The notes under the pieces were generated by a model. That model saw only the letters and a list, made by a program, of their open reading frames with translations, ran no database searches and had not been told where the DNA came from. DNA of 64,000 nt from positions 17,035 through 81,034 of the forward strand of contig NZ_DASYHS010000279.1 in NCBI RefSeq assembly GCF_035998295.1. The letters are read 5' to 3'. The stretch's first letter is position 1, and the number at the start of each line of letters is the position of its first letter. This DNA is from DASYHS01 sp035998295. Its GTDB lineage: Bacteria; Pseudomonadota; Alphaproteobacteria; Azospirillales; Azospirillaceae. Below, one piece after another: positions 60,343 to 64,000 of this stretch. A program made the translations under genes and the position numbers.

Positions 60343-61356
60343 CTAATCCGTCGACCCCGCTCTGCGCACCAAGTCTGCGAACAGGGTGTCGGGAAGCACG
60401 ACGCCCTCGCGCTCGGCGCGCCTGCGGGCCTCGTAGCGGCGATCGCCCGGGAGGCGGGTACCGCCCTGGGCCAGCACGGCGGCGCACAGCGTCTCGACCC
60501 GCTCCGCGAACCCCGGCGCGCCGACCGCATCGGGCGAGAGCAGGACGAAGAACTGCCCGACCCGCGGAGGAGGCCCTTCCGCGTCGAAGAAGGAGCTTGC
60601 CTCGAAGCCGAAATTGGCGCCGGAAAGGCAGGTTGCCAGGATCTCGACCATCATCGCGAGCGCCGCCCCCTTGGCGTCGCCGATCGGCAGCATGGCGCCG
60701 GCCAGTGCTGCCCGCGCGTCGGTGGTCGGACGGCCTTCGGGGTCCACCGCCCAGCCCTCGGGAATGGCTTCGCCCGCCTTTGCCGCCACCATGACCTTGC
60801 CGCGCGCGACCTTGGACAGCGACAGGTCGATCACGAGAGGATCGGAGCCGGCGCGCGGACATGCGAAGGCGATCGGGTTGGTCCCGAACAGCGGACGCCC
60901 CCCACCCTGGGGCGCGATGGCCGCAGGCGAGTTGCTGAAGGCCAGCGTCACCATGCCGCGCCGGGCCAGGCTTTCGACGTGATGGCCGGCCATGCCGGAA
61001 TGGTGCGAGTTCCCGATCACGAGCGCGGCGATCCCGCACTGCGCGGCGACCTCCGCGCCAAGCTCGGCGCCCATGGCGATCGCGGGATAGGCGAAGCCGC
61101 AGCGGGCGTCGACGGCGACCGCCGCCCGCGCCGGCCGCGTGGCGGAGGGGCGGGCACGTCCGTCGACCTTGCCGCTGCGGACCTGATCGGCATAGCTGGC
61201 GAGGCGGGAGATCCCGTGGCCCGGCTGACCGTCCGCCTCCGCGGCGACGAGCGCATCGGCGACGACGTCCGCCGTCTCCCTCAGGGTCCCGGCCGCCACC
61301 AGGGCCCGCGCGGTCAGCTCGTGCAGCTCTCCCAGAGTGAGCCGCGCCCCGTTCAT
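60343..61356 (-). CDS. comC: Ldh-family oxidoreductase, likely (R)-sulfolactate dehydrogenase (ComC)
   Basis: A 337-residue malate/L-lactate/ureidoglycolate-dehydrogenase-family enzyme: DGQPGHGISRLASYADQVRSG, VIGNSHHSGMAGHHVESLARRGMVTLAFSNSPAAIAPQGG with conserved His pair, and FGTNPIAFACP. ComC enzymes interconvert sulfopyruvate and (R)-sulfolactate with NAD(P)H. Specific assignment rests on the neighbours slcC, suyA and suyB. ATG 61356 overlaps the slcC stop by ATGA. Confidence 0.82.
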   Translation of the reverse strand: MNGARLTLGELHELTARALVAAGTLRETADVVADALVAAEADGQPGHGISRLASYADQVRSGKVDGRARPSATRPARAAVAVDARCGFAYPAIAMGAELGAEVAAQCGIAALVIGNSHHSGMAGHHVESLARRGMVTLAFSNSPAAIAPQGGGRPLFGTNPIAFACPRAGSDPLVIDLSLSKVARGKVMVAAKAGEAIPEGWAVDPEGRPTTDARAALAGAMLPIGDAKGAALAMMVEILATCLSGANFGFEASSFFDAEGPPPRVGQFFVLLSPDAVGAPGFAERVETLCAAVLAQGGTRLPGDRRYEARRRAEREGVVLPDTLFADLVRRAGSTD

Positions 61357-62300
61357 CGCCGGTCTCCCGAAGGCGAAAGGACACGAAGGACCGTCTCTGC
61401 GACGACCGCGCTGACCCGCTCGTTCGATTCCACCGTCACCCCCGCGACATGCGGCGTCAGAATCACGTTCGCCAGGCCCCGGAACGGGTTGTCCGATCCC
61501 AGCGGCTCGCCCTCGAAGACGTCGAGCATTGCCGCCGCGATCCGCCCGCCCTCCAGCGCGCGGGCGAGTGCGTGTTCGTCCACGATGCCCCCGCGCGCGG
61601 CGTTGATCAGGACCGCATCCGGCTTCATGCACCCGATCGCGGCCTCGTCGATCAGATGCCGGGTCGCGGGAACGAGCGGTACGTGCAGGCTGACGACGTC
61701 GCTTTGCGCGAGCAGCGCCTGCAGCGACGGCGACGGGGCGGCTCCATGGCGGACCCAGGCGGGATCGTCGGGACCGACGAAGGGATCATGGGCCAGTACG
61801 CGCATGCCGAGCGCGGCCGCGCGCTCCGCCGTCGCCCTGGCGATGGCGCCGAACCCCACGAGGCCGAGCGTCTTGCCGGCAGCCTCCCGCCCGATCAGGC
61901 GCTGGCGCGGCCATTTCCCCTCGGCCACGTCGGCGGTCGCGCCATAGGCGCCGCGCAGTAGCACCAGCGCCCCCGTGACGACGTATTCGGCGACGGAAAG
62001 GTCGTTGGCGCCGGTCGCCGGATGGACGCCGATCCCCCGTGCCGCGCACGCATCGACGTCGATGTTGTCCAGCCCGACGCCCAGCCGCCCGACCGCGACG
62101 AGGCGCCCGGCGGCGGCCAGCAGCGCGCACCGGACCTGCGTCCGGTTGCGCACGATCAGGGCGCGGGCGTCGGCGACCAGGCGCTGCAGATCCTCGGGCC
62201 GATCGACGAGGCCGGGGTCGTAGAGCACCTCATGGGCCTCGCGCAGCCGCTCGACCGCGGGCAGGTCCATGAACTCGGAGATCACGATGTCCGCGGGCAT
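61353..62300 (-). CDS. slcC: D-2-hydroxyacid dehydrogenase family, likely (S)-sulfolactate dehydrogenase (SlcC)
   Basis: A 315-residue NAD-dependent hydroxyacid dehydrogenase: VGRLGVGLDNIDVDACAARGI, NAD motif GLVGFGAIARATAERAAALG, NAARGGIVDEHALARAL and the catalytic His in ILTPHVAGVT. SlcC oxidises (S)-sulfolactate to sulfopyruvate, which ComC reduces to the (R) isomer, the substrate of SuyAB. ATG 62300 follows AGGGAGGCGGCGC. It is first in the minus-strand operon and divergent from suyA across a palindromic site. Confidence 0.85.
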   Translation of the reverse strand: MPADIVISEFMDLPAVERLREAHEVLYDPGLVDRPEDLQRLVADARALIVRNRTQVRCALLAAAGRLVAVGRLGVGLDNIDVDACAARGIGVHPATGANDLSVAEYVVTGALVLLRGAYGATADVAEGKWPRQRLIGREAAGKTLGLVGFGAIARATAERAAALGMRVLAHDPFVGPDDPAWVRHGAAPSPSLQALLAQSDVVSLHVPLVPATRHLIDEAAIGCMKPDAVLINAARGGIVDEHALARALEGGRIAAAMLDVFEGEPLGSDNPFRGLANVILTPHVAGVTVESNERVSAVVAETVLRVLSPSGDRR

Positions 62301-62333
62301 GCGCGCCGCCTCCCTGGGCTTCCTTGAACTTTG

Positions 62334-62353
62334 ATGTCTTATATAAGATACAT
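62334..62353. promoter_or_regulatory. Palindromic operator-like site between slcC and suyA
   Basis: ATGTCTTATATAAGATACAT is a near-perfect inverted repeat with a perfect 12-bp core TCTTATATAAGA (62337-62348). Its AT-richness stands out. The shape suits a GntR/FCD- or related dimeric regulator controlling both directions of the divergon. It lies 34 bp upstream of the slcC start. Confidence 0.72.
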
Positions 62354-62359
62354 GAACAA

Positions 62360-62389
62360 TTGACAAACCGATTTCGCGGCCTCTACCCT
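62360..62389 (+). promoter_or_regulatory. Possible suyAB promoter
   Basis: TTGACA (62360-62365) with TACCCT (62384-62389) 18 bp later. The -35 is consensus and the -10 is weak, as expected for a regulated promoter. It lies immediately beside the palindromic operator-like site. Confidence 0.45.
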
Positions 62390-62432
62390 CAGCGCCGTTG
62401 CCACCGCATTCGATATGCAAGGGAGAAAGCGC

Positions 62433-62801
62433 ATGTCGCTGCATTCCGCGGGTTCCGCATCGGGTAGCCCGGCCGACGGCGTTGCGCGCGGCGGCGTGCC
62501 CAACGCGCAGGGCCGGCCGACGCCGCATTTCGTCGTCCACAACAAGACCGATACTGTCGGCGTCGTCGTCGTCGAGACGGTTCACGCCGGCGATCAGCTT
62601 TCCGGCTGGGTCATGGAAACGGACGAGACCATCACCGTGACCGCCCAGGCCGACATACCGCTCGGCCACAAGGTGGCGATCCGTCCGATCAAGACCGGCG
62701 ACACGATCTTGAAGTACGAGCACGATATCGGGCGGGCCATCGAGGATATCGGCCAGGGCGGCTACGTCCATTACCACAATGTGAAGACGAAGAGGTGGTA
62801 G
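62433..62801 (+). CDS. suyA: (2R)-sulfolactate sulfo-lyase subunit alpha (SuyA; UxaA/SAF domain)
   Basis: A 122-residue SAF-domain protein: FVVHNKTDTVGVVVVETVHAGDQL, ITVTAQADIPLGHKVAIRPIKTGDTILKYEHDIGRAIEDIGQGGYVHYHNVKT. This is the small subunit of a split UxaA-type lyase. An extra N-terminal segment of about 30 residues is rich in Gly/Ala. ATG 62433 follows GGGAGAAAGCGC. It is coupled to suyB (2 bp gap). SuyAB cleaves (R)-sulfolactate into pyruvate and sulfite. Altronate dehydratase was considered and rejected on context. Confidence 0.87.
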   Translation: MSLHSAGSASGSPADGVARGGVPNAQGRPTPHFVVHNKTDTVGVVVVETVHAGDQLSGWVMETDETITVTAQADIPLGHKVAIRPIKTGDTILKYEHDIGRAIEDIGQGGYVHYHNVKTKRW

Positions 62802-62803
62802 AC

Positions 62804-63973
62804 ATGGCGCGCGACCATTTCCTGGGATACCGGCGCGAGAACGGCCGGGTCGGCATCCGCAACCATGTCGTCGTGCTCCCGCTCGACGACATCTCGAACG
62901 CGGCCTGCGAGGGTGTCGCCAACAACATCAAGGGTGTGATGGCACTGCCGCACGCCTATGGCCGCCTGCAGTTCGGCGCAGACCTCGACCTCCATTTCCG
63001 GACCATGATCGGCACCGGCGCCAATCCCAACGTCGCCGCGGTCGTCGTCATCGGCATCGAGCCGGAATGGACGCGCCGCATAGTCGAGGGCATCGCGGCG
63101 ACGGGCAAGCCGGTCGAGGGCTTCGCGATCGAGCAGAACGGCGACATCAACACCATTGCCCGCGCGTCGCGCGCCGCGAAGGAGTTCTTGCACTGGGCGA
63201 CCGAGAAGCAGCGCGAGAAGTGCGGCCTCGAAGAGCTCTGGGTCGCCACCAAGTGCGGCGAAAGCGACACGACCTCCGGCTTGGCGTCATGCCCGACGGT
63301 CGGCAACCTGATCGACAAGCTCGATCCCGCCGGATCCACGACCTGCTTCGGCGAGACGTCCGAGATCACCGGCGCCGAGATGGTCTGCGCCGACCGTGCG
63401 GCGAACCCGGAAGCGCGCGAGAAGTTCCTGAGGACCTGGAAGGCCTATCAGGAGGAGGTGATCGAGGCCCACAAGACCGACGACCTCTCCGATAGCCAGC
63501 CGACGAAGGGCAACAAGTACGGCGGCCTCAGCACCATCGAGGAGAAGGCCTTCGGCAACCTCGAGAAGATCGGCAAGAGCACCCGCTACATCGACGTTCT
63601 CGAGCCTGCCGAGATGCCGGCCAAGGGACCTGGTCTCTACTTCATGGACACGTCGAGCGCTGCCGCCGAATGCTGCACGCTCCAGGCGGCGGGCGGCTTC
63701 GTGGTTCACCTGTTCCCGACCGGACAGGGCAACGTCATCGGCAACCCGATCATGCCGGTGGTCAAGATCTCCGGGAACCCCCGTACCGTCAGGACCATGA
63801 GCGAGCATGTCGACGTCGACGTCACCGGCGTCCTGCGCCGCGAGATGACGCTGGACGACGCAGGCGACGCGCTGATCGACATGACGATCCGCACCTGCAA
63901 CGGACGGCTCACCGCCGCCGAGGCGCTCGGCCATCGCGAGTTCGTGATGACGAAGCTCTACCGCAGCGCCTGA
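62804..63973 (+). CDS. suyB: (2R)-sulfolactate sulfo-lyase subunit beta (SuyB; UxaA family)
   Basis: A 389-residue catalytic subunit: FLGYRRENGRVGIRNHVVVLPLDDISNAACEGVA, KCGESDTTSGLASCPTVGNLIDKLDPAGSTTCFGETSEITGAE, AAECCTLQAAGGFVVHLFPTGQGNVIGNPIMPVVKISGNP. These are the UxaA/GarD-type motifs with Fe or metal ligands. Length fits SuyB. AGAGGTGG precedes the ATG. It follows suyA and completes in the window, stop at 63973. Confidence 0.9.
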   Translation: MARDHFLGYRRENGRVGIRNHVVVLPLDDISNAACEGVANNIKGVMALPHAYGRLQFGADLDLHFRTMIGTGANPNVAAVVVIGIEPEWTRRIVEGIAATGKPVEGFAIEQNGDINTIARASRAAKEFLHWATEKQREKCGLEELWVATKCGESDTTSGLASCPTVGNLIDKLDPAGSTTCFGETSEITGAEMVCADRAANPEAREKFLRTWKAYQEEVIEAHKTDDLSDSQPTKGNKYGGLSTIEEKAFGNLEKIGKSTRYIDVLEPAEMPAKGPGLYFMDTSSAAAECCTLQAAGGFVVHLFPTGQGNVIGNPIMPVVKISGNPRTVRTMSEHVDVDVTGVLRREMTLDDAGDALIDMTIRTCNGRLTAAEALGHREFVMTKLYRSA

Positions 63974-64000
63974 CTTCCGCCGGGGCGGCGGCCGGACATC

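Noticed and set aside
62433..63973. Altronate/galactarate dehydratase (UxaA) for the suyA/suyB pair
   Set aside because: UxaA is a single polypeptide or occurs with hexuronate genes; here the split subunits, lengths and slcC/comC neighbours point to SuyAB.

Overview
The window is high-GC alphaproteobacterial chromosome, probably from Rhodospirillales or a close relative. The evidence is gene order rather than a marker phylogeny. The string argS-SPOR-nagZ-scpA-scpB-tatABC-serS-surE-pcm-M23 lipoprotein-DUF815-yajC-secD-secF-Mth938 is an arrangement typical of that class. TrmFO, GAAC-N7-GAAC type SOS boxes, OlsB and an RpoH paralogue fit too.

Layout. 1-2603: 3'-truncated gyrA (minus strand), a strongly palindromic and partly AT-rich spacer that can fold as a four-way junction, and two small ORFs. 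2610-7000: a complete polyamine-type ABC uptake operon. 7174-9270: ornithine-lipid acyltransferase olsB, a methyltransferase and ssb. 9501-16354: uvrA with an SOS box over its start codon, an EamA and a LysE exporter, an AraC regulator and trmFO. 16363-24228: squalene genes hpnCDE between a degenerate squalene-synthase-family protein (NDUFAF6-like) and RidA, Mth938 (NDUFAF3-like), secF, secD and yajC. 24399-38328: the conserved housekeeping block (DUF815, cell-wall lipoprotein, pcm, surE, serS, Tat translocase, ScpAB, M50 protease, nagZ, SPOR protein, argS), interrupted by an orphan FbpC-like ATPase. 38537-42261: erpA, xth, small enzymes, a glutamine amidotransferase and tRNA-Ser(UGA).

42262-47390 is an accessory island directly downstream of tRNA-Ser, visibly lower in GC and different in codon use. 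It carries a tightly packed three-gene system: a Mrr-like nuclease effector, a small middle component and an SMC/Rad50-like ABC ATPase. This matches the predicted ABC-three-component (ABC-3C) conflict-system layout. A convergent HNH endonuclease with a DNA-recognition-like N-terminus follows. Just beyond it, a terminase-small-subunit-like gene with a long charged coiled coil has a perfect GTTC-N7-GTTC SOS box on its promoter. This stretch is the most likely place for an uncharacterised system.

48393-59218 returns to core or envelope genes: DUF2066, GFA, a CAP-domain protein, a glycine-zipper lipoprotein, cydDC, an epimerase with a divergent LysR regulator, a double PRC-barrel protein and rpoH. 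59226-63973 is a catabolic divergon. slcC-comC-yeiH faces suyA-suyB across a 20-bp palindromic operator-like site. Together these genes encode (S)-sulfolactate oxidation to sulfopyruvate, reduction to (R)-sulfolactate, cleavage to pyruvate plus sulfite, and a likely sulfonate-derived anion exporter.
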